Shown piece by piece: positions 26,027-36,149 of a stretch of DNA of 64,000 bases. This stretch comes from Chloroherpetonaceae bacterium. Lineage in GTDB: Bacteria; Bacteroidota; Chlorobiia; Chlorobiales; Thermochlorobacteraceae. Location of the stretch: the NCBI GenBank assembly GCA_025056565.1, contig JANWWA010000005.1, forward strand, positions 7,219 through 71,218, read 5' to 3'. The notes beneath the pieces were generated by a model that saw only the letters and a list, made by a program, of their open reading frames with translations, did not search any database and was not told where the DNA came from. The position numbers were made by a program, and so were the translations under genes. Every line of letters starts with the position of its first letter. The stretch's first letter is position 1.

Positions 26027-29000
26027 ATGAGCAACTGCAGTTACCCGACATCAAATATGTTGCACAAATACGTGGTCTGTGTTTTGCTCTTACTTCTCTA
26101 CACTACCCTCTCTCCAATTGCACTCACCGCTAAGGCGAAAGGAGATGATAAGCCGAAGGGAATTGATACTGCCAAAGTAATGGCAGAACAGGAAAAATTG
26201 GTCGTGCTATCGAGCCTTGTCCCGAGAAATTATCTGACGGCAAGAACAGGTGATGCAGTAACTGACAATGTCTTTTCCAACTTTACAATTCCACAAATCC
26301 AAGTTATTCTAAGCGAGTATGAAAAGAAGTTAGAGCGAAGCAAGGCACAAAAGCAAAAGATTTTAGATATTGGGTTGGAATTAGGTGAGCAGTTTACGAA
26401 GATTTTTGCAGACAGCAAAGTAATTGACGAGGTGGCTATTCGCTACGCTGATATGCTTTATGAAAAGGTATCTGATGAGTTTTACGCCAAGTATGCAATT
26501 TATACCGAAGAACTGCGCAAGTATCTGAACAGCCCCGAGTACGAGCAATACTCCATTGCTGAGGCACGATACGATTCTATTGCGGCAGCTGGCGGTGATA
26601 CAATCAGAAACCCACGACCGACACCACCGCCAGGCAGACCAATTCCACCTGACCCGCAGCTTGACCGTGTCATTGCGCTCTACGACAAAATTATCAATGA
26701 AATGCCCGAAAGTCCATATGTAGTAGATGCGCTTTACAACAAAGCATACATTCTCGGAGAACGATACGGTGATTATCGGGCACTGAGAAATCTTTCAGCA
26801 CGAGAGATTCGGCAGAAGAAAGAGGAAGCAATTGCACTGCTGCAGCAACTGACGCGCAAGTATCCTGACAGCCGCTACACGGTTGATGCCTATATGCTCA
26901 TTGGTGAGTATCTTTTCAGTGCACCAAACCGTGAGCAGCCTGCCAAAACGCGCGAAGCGATTCCATACTACCGCAAAGCCTTAGACCTGATTTTGAGGAA
27001 TGGGCAACGTTCTGAGTATTACAACCAAGCGCTGTATAAGCTTGGTTGGTGTTTCTTCCGCTTAGAGAACTATTCTGAGGCAATTGCTTACTTTACGCAG
27101 CTAATTGAAGACATTGAGCAGGCAGAAGAAATTTTCAGCGGCAAGATTATGCCTGATTACATTCGCCCCGATATGAAACGGGAGGCGATTGAATATATTG
27201 CCGCTTCTTTCATTGAAGAGCAAAACCGAGTTGATCGTAGCAAGACGGCTATTGAGCGGGTTGACAAGTTCTATGCAGCAATGCCCCCGCGCCGATACAT
27301 TCCTCTTGTCTATGAAGAAATAGGTCGCAAGTATGAGGAACTGCTTGAGAGTGCAGAAAAAGTTAACGAGGTGTGGATTGCCTTGCTGCGGCGCTTCCCA
27401 AACTATGAGCGCGCACCGTTTATTGCCGATAAAATTATCTACCAGCTTTACATCACAACGATTAATGGTGAAAAGAAGGAAAAAGAACTTGAAGAGGCTG
27501 AACAAAGACTTTACGAAGAGCGCAAAAATCTTTTCTACAATTATGGTCGCAAAAGTAAGTGGTATGCTGATATGAAGCGACGTATGCAGGCACAAGCCCT
27601 AGGCCTACCACTTGACTTCAAAGATCAGAGCGTATTTCCAACAGGTTTTGACCCAAGAACATTAGAGTATGCAGATAGCATCTCTAAGGTTGCGCTATTC
27701 CAGAATATCGTGTATGCGATTAGTTTTGCGCGTCTTCTTGACGGCGAGCTGCCCTTGCCACTGGGACGAGAATATATGCAGCCGAACATTCCTGATTTGA
27801 AGCGCGCTAAGCAGTTTTATGAGCAAGCAGTCAAAGATATTGAGAACTATACTGACATCTTCTCGCGCTATGACTCTACGGCTTATTTTGCAGAGTTCCA
27901 GCGCTCGCTGATTTTAGACTTCAAGCTGAATCGACCCAGAGATGCCTTGCCCGGCTACTTAAATGTAGCAAGGAATTTTGCATGGGATTTTCATCGCAAA
28001 GAAGCGATTGGCAATGCATATGCTATTATTGACTCAATTACCCGTGCTCAGAAAATCGGTTTCTACACACCAGGGCTGGACACCACTGCAAATTTTGCAG
28101 GGAAGCGCGATTCACTGACAGCAGACGAAAAGCTTTTCTTAGAAGTCGTTGATACCTACATTAGACTTTTCCCACACGATTCTATCAGCGTCAATGGCAT
28201 CAAGCAATTGGCGGATTTTTATATCGCCAAAGGCTATGTTGATGAATACAAGGAAGTGAATTCGCGACTGGCGCTCTACTACCCAATACAAGAAATCTAC
28301 CCAGGCACGCTCGTGAATTTGGCGGCAAATGCATATGAGCTGAAGGACTACACACGCAGCGAACAAATTGCGAAAGCAATTTACTACGGACGGCGCACCA
28401 AAGATCCCAAAGATGCGGAGCGGCGCGCATATGCTTACCGACTAATTGGCAGCTCAATTGATAAGCGAGCACAGTATTATGTTGGAAAAGGCAATTACTA
28501 TGCTGCAGCTAAGGAGTATGAGCGGATTACCAAAGAAGTGCCAAAGTGGGAAGAAGCGGATAAAGCGGCACGGAATGCTGCATTTTACTATGTCAAAGCA
28601 GGGAAAACCGAAGAAAGTGTCCGAATTAGTAACTACCTTTTTGAAAATGCAAATGACCCACGCTTCAAGGTCGAAGCATTGAAGGATATTACATACGCAT
28701 ATGAGCAGGCAAAGAGCTACGACAGTTTGGGTTCTTCGCTTGAGAGGCTCTACGAATTTGTAAAAAATGACTCGATTGACCTAGCGGAAGATGCGCTCTA
28801 TCGTGCAATCCGCGCAAGAATGGCAGCGGAAAATTGGAAAGAAGCAATTCGCGTCTCCGATAAATATCTGGCAAAGTTTGATACAACTCGGCGTGGCGAC
28901 GACGTAGCATTCAACAAGATTGACCTGAATGTCAAAGATGGTAGACCCGAGGGCGTCTTCGAGGCATATGGAGCATATGCAGACAAGTTTGTTACAAAGC

Positions 29001-32000
29001 CACGTAGCGTCGTTGCATACTTCAAGCGCGGCGAGATTTTGGAGGAACGCGGTAACATTGAGGGAGCAAAGGCAGAGTTTACCAAAGCTACCGATCGATA
29101 CTATGAACTGGCAAAGAAAAATGAAAAGAACACGAAAGCAGTTGCAGGTATTGCGGTTAGCGAGAGTATGTTTCGCCTTACAAAGTATCTCCTTGATGAG
29201 TACAAGAAAGTAGGTGTAGGTGTAACGCTAAAGCCAAGCGCATTTGTGCCACCACCGAAGCCTCCAAAGCAGAAGCAGCAACCACCTAAGATTGCTACGA
29301 CAACAAAGAAGAAGACAACACAGGCAGCAAAACCTGCTCCGCCACCAAAGCCGAAAGAACGTGATGTCGCATATGACACCACAGCGAAATATGCACTGAG
29401 GAGAAAAATTGAAAAAAATATTCTCGAACTCTACAAACTCGGTGGATACCGCTCTATCGATGCGCTCTACAATGCGGGATTTGTTGCGGAAAACTTAGCT
29501 GACGCATTTAGCAAAGTGCCTGATACGCTGGCTTCAATCCGAGACCCGAAAACAGGTAGAGGTATTATTCCTGCAAAATTGACGATTAACCAAGTTCAGG
29601 CAAATGTTGATGCAGCAGCATTCTACGAGCGCGCAGGAAATGACTATGCTAAAACCTATCAGGACCTCACCGCAGCCAGAGGTGATTTTGAAAAAGCCTC
29701 TAAGGAACAAGATTCTATTCGGCGTGCTCTGATTAATCCAAACGACTCGGCAAATGTAGCACTGCAGCAAGCGATTGCAAGTCTAGGTAAGATTACAAAC
29801 CGAGAGCAAGGAGAATTGGCGCTCGCAAAACTTGTGCCTGTAACTGAAAAGTGGATTTCGAAGATTGGTATTAGCAATGGTCTAGACGTGCCCGATGAAG
29901 CGTTCCTCGCAACGATTGATGCAACTACTGAGATTGCGAAGTCGAAAATCTCTGAAATGTATTACAAAGCAGGGAAACTCGCTGAAAAGAATGTTTACAC
30001 TTACCTTGCGGCACAAGCTGATGAGGAGGCAAAGAAAACAACACGCACATTTGGAAAAGGACGCAGTAAAGTTACAATTTATTTAGGCGATGTAGTTGAG
30101 CTAGTGCAACTGTCACAAATTGCACAGCAGTTTGTAAGGCCAGCTGTTGAAGTGGCAATTAATACCTATCGACGTGGTGTAGAAAGAGCAGAGAAACTAA
30201 AACTGCAAAATCAATATGTAGAGCTATCGAAAGCAGCTATCAATGAGCTGGCAACCAAAGCAGCCGAGCGCAGCGACTCGCTTGCCAGAGCAGCAACTTT
30301 GCTATTTGATCAGCTGGATAAGCAGTATCGCAATAAGCTCGATAGCTTGACAGGTCAGCCAAAAGCCAAAGACATCGTGGACTTTGCAGTGCTGGCCACA
30401 AAGATGAATTTCATTATCAACACAAACTATAACTTGACACTGAGTGCCTTAGCAGAGTACGGACAAGCCTTGCAATTGCTCAAAGATGCAAATGCACCAC
30501 AAAACCGATATAATGAAGTTGCAACACGAACCTCACGCTTCATCTACGAGATGGGCGAAGGCTACCGTCAGCGTGCAGAACTTTTGAAAAAAACGGTAAA
30601 GCAGTGGGATGAACTCTCCAAAGCTAATCCTGACAAATTCTGGTATTCAGATTATGGTGCAGTTAAGTATGACCCGATTGCTGAAATGTGTCAGAAAACG
30701 GCTGGCTTAATTTTAGCGCAAGTTGTAGCGCTCTTGGTGGACTATGATATTCAAGACGAATATACGAGCCGCGCTTTAATTTCGCTTGGGAAAATTGACC
30801 CAGGCCTATCTAAGCTCATCGGCAAGAAAGGAGAGACGACCGTTGCGACCTCGGGCGGAAGTGGCTGGAAAGTAATCGAGCAGATTGAGCCGGGCAAAGA
30901 ATACGATTGGTTCAAGCGCGATTACAGCGATGCAGCGTGGAAATCTGTCGTAGAAAATGATGAAACTCAGCGTTTCCGTTATTTTGTCCGAGAAACTGAT
31001 ACAACCTTCACAACCAAAGAATTGGATACACCAGCCCGAGCAATCTGGTATGAGCGTATTGTGCCCGGTGCACAGCCAGAGCAAACGCCTGCGCCACAGC
31101 AAAAGGAGGAGCCAAAGAAGGAAGAGCAAAAAGAAGAACCAAAGAAAGAGGGAGAAGCTATACCGACCGAACAGCCTGCTGCAAAGCCCGAGCCAAGCTA
31201 CCTCGCAATTGGAGAGACTATCGTACTGAACCTGACTTTTGAGACAGGAAAAGCAAAAATCACAGGTGGTGCTGAAGCATTAGATAGTCTTGTAGCGAAG
31301 TTCAAGGAAGACAAAAACCTTGTTGTGGAAATTACGCCGAGCGTGGTCTTGGATAGCGGTAGCAAAGTAAAACCTGCTGTGTTAGCGAAGCAACGCTATG
31401 ATGCAATTGTAAAGGAGCTGACGAGCAAGGGTGTTAAGAAAACGCAGCTAAAGCAAGGGAAGTCAATAACTGATACGGTAACTACCTTCAAAGTTATAAA
31501 GTCAAGCCGTAAAACAGGTCGGCTAAATTGGTGGTCGAAGCAAAACCTTGCAAGCAAGAAGGTAACGCTGGTGATGTATGAACAGCACTTTGCGCAAAAA
31601 GGCAAAAAGAAAAAAGCGACAAAAAGCAAAGATGAAGAGTTGCAGGAGAAAGTAAAAGAAGCAGTAGGAGCACTGGGGAACATCACCGTAGAAGTAAAAG
31701 ATGCGGTGGTAACGCTGTCAGGTGAAGTCGCTGACGAAACCGCAAAAACAAATGCTGAAACTGCAGCAAGGAGTGTAAAGGGAGTGAAGAGCGTAACAAA
31801 CAACCTCACAGTGAGACCACCGACGCCACAAGGACCTGTAAAACCACAGTATGTCTACTTCCGTAAGGAATTTACTTTTGAGGGCGCAAAGGAAGTAGCG
31901 CAGCTGATTATGACTAACGAATTCCCGTTTGACTCACTGGAAGTGTATGTGAATGATGTGCAAGTAGGGCCTGATAAAATCGTAAAGTTCAAGAACATCT

Positions 32001-32254
32001 CACCACCCGATTCTGCGTTAGATAACCAATTTATCGTGCTCAATATCTATGATTATGTGGTGCCAGGCAAAAACTTGGTGGCAATCCGGGCACCAGGTAC
32101 TTTGCCAAAGGGAGCAGGACTAAAGATAGCTATTAATATTGCTTATTTTGAGGAGCTTAAGGAGAGCGACCTTAAAGCACTTATTCCAAAGCTCAAAGAG
32201 TATCGCAAGAAGAAGGAAAAAGAGCTCGAGAAGAGTATGCCAAATCCACAATAA
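26027..32254 (+). CDS. Giant exported TPR protein with OmpA-like and BON-like C-terminal domains
   Basis: A 2075-residue protein with a signal peptide (starting at the first ATG or, better fitting, at the ATG at 26057: LHKYVVCVLLLLLYTTL). Most of residues 60-1600 is helical with many TPR-like units (for example ALYKLGWCFFRLENYSEAIAY), broken at about 1068-1111 by a Pro/Lys-rich linker. After a Trp-containing beta-rich segment (about 1609-1678) and a Lys/Glu/Pro linker come an OmpA-like segment (about 1729-1798) and a BON-like segment (about 1868-1931, GNITVEVKDAVVTLSGEV). The end is a beta-sandwich-like region. It probably spans the periplasm and touches peptidoglycan or the outer membrane. 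Function is inferred from the neighbouring motor genes. Confidence 0.85.
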   Translation: MSNCSYPTSNMLHKYVVCVLLLLLYTTLSPIALTAKAKGDDKPKGIDTAKVMAEQEKLVVLSSLVPRNYLTARTGDAVTDNVFSNFTIPQIQVILSEYEKKLERSKAQKQKILDIGLELGEQFTKIFADSKVIDEVAIRYADMLYEKVSDEFYAKYAIYTEELRKYLNSPEYEQYSIAEARYDSIAAAGGDTIRNPRPTPPPGRPIPPDPQLDRVIALYDKIINEMPESPYVVDALYNKAYILGERYGDYRALRNLSAREIRQKKEEAIALLQQLTRKYPDSRYTVDAYMLIGEYLFSAPNREQPAKTREAIPYYRKALDLILRNGQRSEYYNQALYKLGWCFFRLENYSEAIAYFTQLIEDIEQAEEIFSGKIMPDYIRPDMKREAIEYIAASFIEEQNRVDRSKTAIERVDKFYAAMPPRRYIPLVYEEIGRKYEELLESAEKVNEVWIALLRRFPNYERAPFIADKIIYQLYITTINGEKKEKELEEAEQRLYEERKNLFYNYGRKSKWYADMKRRMQAQALGLPLDFKDQSVFPTGFDPRTLEYADSISKVALFQNIVYAISFARLLDGELPLPLGREYMQPNIPDLKRAKQFYEQAVKDIENYTDIFSRYDSTAYFAEFQRSLILDFKLNRPRDALPGYLNVARNFAWDFHRKEAIGNAYAIIDSITRAQKIGFYTPGLDTTANFAGKRDSLTADEKLFLEVVDTYIRLFPHDSISVNGIKQLADFYIAKGYVDEYKEVNSRLALYYPIQEIYPGTLVNLAANAYELKDYTRSEQIAKAIYYGRRTKDPKDAERRAYAYRLIGSSIDKRAQYYVGKGNYYAAAKEYERITKEVPKWEEADKAARNAAFYYVKAGKTEESVRISNYLFENANDPRFKVEALKDITYAYEQAKSYDSLGSSLERLYEFVKNDSIDLAEDALYRAIRARMAAENWKEAIRVSDKYLAKFDTTRRGDDVAFNKIDLNVKDGRPEGVFEAYGAYADKFVTKPRSVVAYFKRGEILEERGNIEGAKAEFTKATDRYYELAKKNEKNTKAVAGIAVSESMFRLTKYLLDEYKKVGVGVTLKPSAFVPPPKPPKQKQQPPKIATTTKKKTTQAAKPAPPPKPKERDVAYDTTAKYALRRKIEKNILELYKLGGYRSIDALYNAGFVAENLADAFSKVPDTLASIRDPKTGRGIIPAKLTINQVQANVDAAAFYERAGNDYAKTYQDLTAARGDFEKASKEQDSIRRALINPNDSANVALQQAIASLGKITNREQGELALAKLVPVTEKWISKIGISNGLDVPDEAFLATIDATTEIAKSKISEMYYKAGKLAEKNVYTYLAAQADEEAKKTTRTFGKGRSKVTIYLGDVVELVQLSQIAQQFVRPAVEVAINTYRRGVERAEKLKLQNQYVELSKAAINELATKAAERSDSLARAATLLFDQLDKQYRNKLDSLTGQPKAKDIVDFAVLATKMNFIINTNYNLTLSALAEYGQALQLLKDANAPQNRYNEVATRTSRFIYEMGEGYRQRAELLKKTVKQWDELSKANPDKFWYSDYGAVKYDPIAEMCQKTAGLILAQVVALLVDYDIQDEYTSRALISLGKIDPGLSKLIGKKGETTVATSGGSGWKVIEQIEPGKEYDWFKRDYSDAAWKSVVENDETQRFRYFVRETDTTFTTKELDTPARAIWYERIVPGAQPEQTPAPQQKEEPKKEEQKEEPKKEGEAIPTEQPAAKPEPSYLAIGETIVLNLTFETGKAKITGGAEALDSLVAKFKEDKNLVVEITPSVVLDSGSKVKPAVLAKQRYDAIVKELTSKGVKKTQLKQGKSITDTVTTFKVIKSSRKTGRLNWWSKQNLASKKVTLVMYEQHFAQKGKKKKATKSKDEELQEKVKEAVGALGNITVEVKDAVVTLSGEVADETAKTNAETAARSVKGVKSVTNNLTVRPPTPQGPVKPQYVYFRKEFTFEGAKEVAQLIMTNEFPFDSLEVYVNDVQVGPDKIVKFKNISPPDSALDNQFIVLNIYDYVVPGKNLVAIRAPGTLPKGAGLKIAINIAYFEELKESDLKALIPKLKEYRKKKEKELEKSMPNPQ

Positions 32255-32273
32255 TGGGAAGGAGAAAAATATT

Positions 32274-32639
32274 ATGTATCGTCTATGGATACTGTGCCTG
32301 CTGGTGGCGGGGATAGCGATATTTAGCTCGCAAGATGCATTTGCACAAAAGCGTCCAAAGAAAGAAAAGCCGAAGAAAGAAAAGGTGGTGGAGCGAAAGA
32401 AAGGTGAATACGAAAGCATCTCACTTGATAAAATCGAAATTACCTTCCGTGTGCAAACACCAAAAGTGAAGTTCAATATTGAGCGAATTCCGATAGATGT
32501 GAAGACTGACCACGCACGCTTTGGTGACATAAGCAAAGAAGTGGAAATGCGCGGGCATAGAGTGCTCTACAGCGACCGAATCTATGAAAAGCCCATAGAG
32601 ATTTCACCGAGAGAAGTGGTGAATCGTGAACGGCAGTAA
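32274..32639 (+). CDS. Small exported basic protein, last gene of the block
   Basis: A 121-residue product. The ATG at 32274 has a GGAAGGAG site and begins a signal peptide (YRLWILCLLVAGIAIFSSQDAFAQ). A Lys/Glu-rich stretch (KRPKKEKPKKEK) and a beta-rich domain follow. It starts 19 bases after the giant TPR gene, so it belongs to the same transcript. No family is recognised; a longer upstream frame from 32139 overlaps the giant gene and is not supported. Confidence 0.75.
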   Translation: MYRLWILCLLVAGIAIFSSQDAFAQKRPKKEKPKKEKVVERKKGEYESISLDKIEITFRVQTPKVKFNIERIPIDVKTDHARFGDISKEVEMRGHRVLYSDRIYEKPIEISPREVVNRERQ

Positions 32640-32653
32640 ATCTGTATGAGGAA

Positions 32654-33200
32654 TTAAAACTGCACACCAAAGGCAATTAGGGCGACAAGTAAGACAAATT
32701 TGGTGTCAAAGCCAATTGTGAAATCTCCATCACTGGATTGATAGGCAGCAAAAATCCTAGGTTGATAGAAGCATTCCGAGTGTTACGAGTCTGCGAGTAG
32801 ATACCACCGAAAGCCCCATAAAGACGCCCACCGAGCCACTTTGTCAATTGCATATTGTAACCAAACTCCGCCGTCAGGACATACTCACGACAATTGAGAC
32901 TGGAGGCAATTAGCGCATTTGTGCAACATATAGCTGGTTGGGAAATGTAATGCCAAGCCTTGCTCCATACTCTATGTGGAAAGGTAGCTGGAGCGGACTA
33001 TCCGAGTAGAATGAAAATCCTGCGCCGAACCCAGCAAGAAAAGAAACTTTCTTTGGAGGTAGCTCTGCAATAGGCTTAATGCCTACAGAAGGGAAAGCAG
33101 GAAAAGACTTCGGGTTATCGCTGCTTAAAATGAAGCCCTGCCCCTTGATGGGGAACAGAGCTATTAAAGCACACAGTCCAGCGAAAAAAATGCGCCTCAT
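32654..33200 (-). pseudogene. Outer-membrane beta-barrel gene broken by two frameshifts
   Basis: The first frame (32910-33200) encodes a signal peptide (RRIFFAGLCALIALFPIKG) and barrel-like strands, then stops. The same protein pattern resumes in a second frame (ALIASSLNCREYVLTAEFGYN, through about 32720) and again in a third, which ends VALIAFGVQF at 32654. A C-terminal phenylalanine is the hallmark of barrel proteins. Together the three pieces make one barrel of about 180 residues. The gene is either a decayed pseudogene or an intact gene with two indel errors in the assembly. Confidence 0.7.
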
Positions 33201-33298
33201 ATTTTGAAACTGTTGTGGTTAACCCCAAGCTGAAGCGTCACAACAATTTTTGCCCTCGCCCCATAGCACCGAGAAGAGGGCTGTGAGAAATTTCTCAG

Positions 33299-34696
33299 TT
33301 ACCGCTGTGGCACATCACCTGAATTGCTGCTAGCGGCAGCAAGCCGAGCTTTGCCAATTGCTTCTGAGAGTTTAGCGGGTGGCAAGCGTAAGCTATTTAG
33401 CCCTTTCTGCAAGGCGTCCTCGCTATCTCGACCTAATCCTTTCACATTCACCGAAACGGAGCTAAGCACGCTTTGGGTATTGCGATTGATGAAGAAAACC
33501 TCGAAGGTGATGTCTTGCAGCACCATCTGGCCGTTTAGGCTTTGAACGGTGCCTGCTTCTCTGGCTGTAAAGGAGCCGCGTGCAACGATGGGTGCATTAC
33601 GCTTGACCGTCACACCATTTTTCTCCAGAGCTTGCACCATCATCTTGGCAAGCATCGCATTTTGCCCATCAGTGATGTCGTTATCTGCCATTTCCACATC
33701 GCAGGCGAAACTGCCAATGCCCTCAACCGTGAAGTCAAAAGGTAGCGTAGTGATGTTGCGTAGCTCAGAGCGCAGTGAAGCAGAAAGGCGAGAAAGGTCA
33801 ATCGTGGCGGTAACTTTACCCTTGTTGCCTTTGATGCCAACAGCTTGAACGACATACTCGAGCTTAGCCATTCCATCTTCACCAGTGATAACAGTCTCTA
33901 CAATCTCGTCGCCAGCCTTGAAGGTAATTGGCACGCCGCGAATCGGCTGTCCTTTCGAGAGGGCTTGCACAACAAACGGCATGGGCAAGTTTTCACCGAT
34001 TTTGCCTCGTTGGTTGTCGCCCGACACTTTTTTGAGCGAAATCATAGATAGCTCATCACGCACTTGCGACTCAATGAATTCTGGACGCACATCCTCAGGC
34101 AGCGCATAACCTTTTGCAACGATGTTGAAGAAAACAACCTTCGGGCCGACATCTTCTGCCAGTGCTAAGGCTTCCATATAGGCATTGACGGCAGAGCCAA
34201 TGTCGCCTTTCTCAGAAAGAGAGGCGCCAGAAGCAATTTTTTCACGGATTTTGGCAATTTCTGCTTCAAGCTCGGTTTTCAAAGTGTTGGTGAATTCCTC
34301 ACGATTCAGCACTGCCAGTGCAAACGCTTTGCCTGTGACCTTCGACTCAAAAGTTTCAGCAATTTCAAGCCCTGTGAGGGTCATTTTGTCGACCTGTGTT
34401 TCGATGCGGTCTTCAAGGTCACTGGTCATTAGTGCGCTATTGCCGACGATTTTTTCTGTTTGCACGAGTTTCGTTTTGCTGGATACGGTGACCTTGAATT
34501 GTTTAGCAATTTCGGCTTTGGCTTTAGATTTGGCTTCATCAAGAGCACGAGCACCCATTCCTTGACCGACCCCGATCCAATAGAGGTCTTGCGGATACTT
34601 AGGGTGCTTGCCAGTAGTCACCCAAGCAGGCTGTGGTTGCGCAAAGGCAGTGCCAGCGGCAAAGCACAAGAGTGTAATCCAGATATGCGTTTTCAT
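33299..34696 (-). CDS. Exported LPP20-family-like protein
   Basis: A 465-residue exported protein with a signal peptide (IWITLLCFAAGTAFAQ) but no lipobox cysteine. Residues 25-150 fit the LPP20 domain (PAWVTTGKHPKYPQDLYWIGVGQ, then a helix-rich AEIAKQFKVTVSS). A central Ig-like segment (about 230-300, KAGDEIVETVITGEDGMAKL) and a C-terminal part with SVNVKGLGRDSEDAL follow. LPP20-domain proteins are surface or periplasmic and of unclear role. The next gene upstream is 17 bases away on the same strand and is also exported. Confidence 0.75.
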   Translation of the reverse strand: MKTHIWITLLCFAAGTAFAQPQPAWVTTGKHPKYPQDLYWIGVGQGMGARALDEAKSKAKAEIAKQFKVTVSSKTKLVQTEKIVGNSALMTSDLEDRIETQVDKMTLTGLEIAETFESKVTGKAFALAVLNREEFTNTLKTELEAEIAKIREKIASGASLSEKGDIGSAVNAYMEALALAEDVGPKVVFFNIVAKGYALPEDVRPEFIESQVRDELSMISLKKVSGDNQRGKIGENLPMPFVVQALSKGQPIRGVPITFKAGDEIVETVITGEDGMAKLEYVVQAVGIKGNKGKVTATIDLSRLSASLRSELRNITTLPFDFTVEGIGSFACDVEMADNDITDGQNAMLAKMMVQALEKNGVTVKRNAPIVARGSFTAREAGTVQSLNGQMVLQDITFEVFFINRNTQSVLSSVSVNVKGLGRDSEDALQKGLNSLRLPPAKLSEAIGKARLAAASSNSGDVPQR

Positions 34697-34713
34697 GGCT
34701 CAATTCCTCCAGG

Positions 34714-35952
34714 CTATGAGTTAGTAATTTCCAGCAGCATAAGTTTGCGGTTGACATTGATGCGCTTTAGTTTGGCGCCCAGCTTCTTGATGTCTTTGTG
34801 GCTCTCGAAGGCTTTGCTCATTGCTTTGAAGAAATCGCGCTCGCTTTCGTAGCTATTTTGCCACAAAATCCAGTCAGAGGTTTCTTTGGTGGTAGCATTG
34901 TTCTTGCGCTTGGTTGTAACTTCTTTGAGCACGTCTTCAAGGGCATCGGTTAGTTCATCTGGGTCGGAAAATTTGCCTGTAATACGGAAGACAACCTTGT
35001 ATTGCCGACCTGTCGCAATGTCTTCCTTCCAGTATGCATTAATGCGGCTCAACACGCGGTCAATCGCAAAGTTCATTGCCTCTTCAATGAGCGCAGCCTC
35101 TGGTGTGTTAGGGCGCTCAGGGCTGTAACCTGTTTCAGTGCCTAAAAGACGTGCAGTAGTGGTCTCATAGGCGCGGCAGCCGACAGCAGCTTTCTTGCCA
35201 ATAGTGCCTTGCTCAATCTGCACATTAAAGGTGATGTAAATATCGGCACCAATTGAGAGCGCCAGCTTGTAGGCAATATCGTCTTGAATGCCAGCAACAG
35301 CTTTTTTGGCACTGACGAGGTCGTTGAGAGCATCTTGCTGCTCGGGGACTTTTACTTCGTAGCGGCGCGCAGTCAGATATGATTCAATGACCTCAGCGGC
35401 TTTTTTAATGTTGGGGTTGCGTTGCAAAGCTGCAATTGGACTTTCACCTTTTGGCACCTCAGGCAGAACCATAATAAACGGGTTACCAGCGACAGCAGCT
35501 AAGTCTTTCATACCCGCTACAACACCTTTCGCAACAAGGTCGTCTTTGAGCTTTTCACGATTGACGCGAATGAGCTTCTCGACCTTCACACTGCCATCTT
35601 GCAACTTCACTTTGCTGAGCACAGTGTTGCTCATAAAAGTGATATAGTTGTTGATGTTTGCGTCCGTGAAAAACTCATTCTCAATTGCCTTGAAGGCCTC
35701 TTTTTCAGCAGGGGTTTGCAGGATAGCATCATTTGCGGAGTAGAGCAGAAAGTAGACGGCGCACTTGCGTGCATCTCGCTCGGCAGCATCTACATCTGGG
35801 CCAATTCCTTTGGCTTTCAGCGTAACTTCTGTGGGCGAGTAGCTTTCCACGAATGTAGCTTCTTGAGAGCGTGGAACTTGCGCAAGTGCACTTTGGGCGA
35901 TAGCCAGCAAACATACTACGCTTGCAACTTTCAGGATAGAATGATACTTCAT
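34714..35952 (-). CDS. Exported protein, DUF6175-like
   Basis: A 412-residue exported protein. The ATG at 35952 has an AGGAGAG site and starts a signal peptide (KYHSILKVASVVCLLAIAQSALAQ). The body has a first domain with EVTLKAKGIGPDVDAAERDARK and a second, mixed alpha/beta domain (FIMVLPEVPKGESPI). It resembles a DUF6175-type family known from Bacteroidota, by general pattern rather than by a strong motif. It is paired with the LPP20-like gene, and both may act in envelope assembly or lipid/lipoprotein handling; this is only inference. Confidence 0.6.
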   Translation of the reverse strand: MKYHSILKVASVVCLLAIAQSALAQVPRSQEATFVESYSPTEVTLKAKGIGPDVDAAERDARKCAVYFLLYSANDAILQTPAEKEAFKAIENEFFTDANINNYITFMSNTVLSKVKLQDGSVKVEKLIRVNREKLKDDLVAKGVVAGMKDLAAVAGNPFIMVLPEVPKGESPIAALQRNPNIKKAAEVIESYLTARRYEVKVPEQQDALNDLVSAKKAVAGIQDDIAYKLALSIGADIYITFNVQIEQGTIGKKAAVGCRAYETTTARLLGTETGYSPERPNTPEAALIEEAMNFAIDRVLSRINAYWKEDIATGRQYKVVFRITGKFSDPDELTDALEDVLKEVTTKRKNNATTKETSDWILWQNSYESERDFFKAMSKAFESHKDIKKLGAKLKRINVNRKLMLLEITNS

Positions 35953-36149
35953 AGTCTCTCCTTTGCAGTTTTGGGTTAAGTGTCGTGGTGTTTGTGCGAA
36001 CATTTGACGAGATGGTTACAAACTCTGGTCAGGCGTGTGCGCCAGCGCACAGTGCAAAGTTCGCACTCTGCTGCAAGAAAGAAAAACGGTAGAAGCTACT
36101 GAAAAGCAAGGGCGATAGGTTAGGGCAAAAGGCAACGATGCGCTTCACT

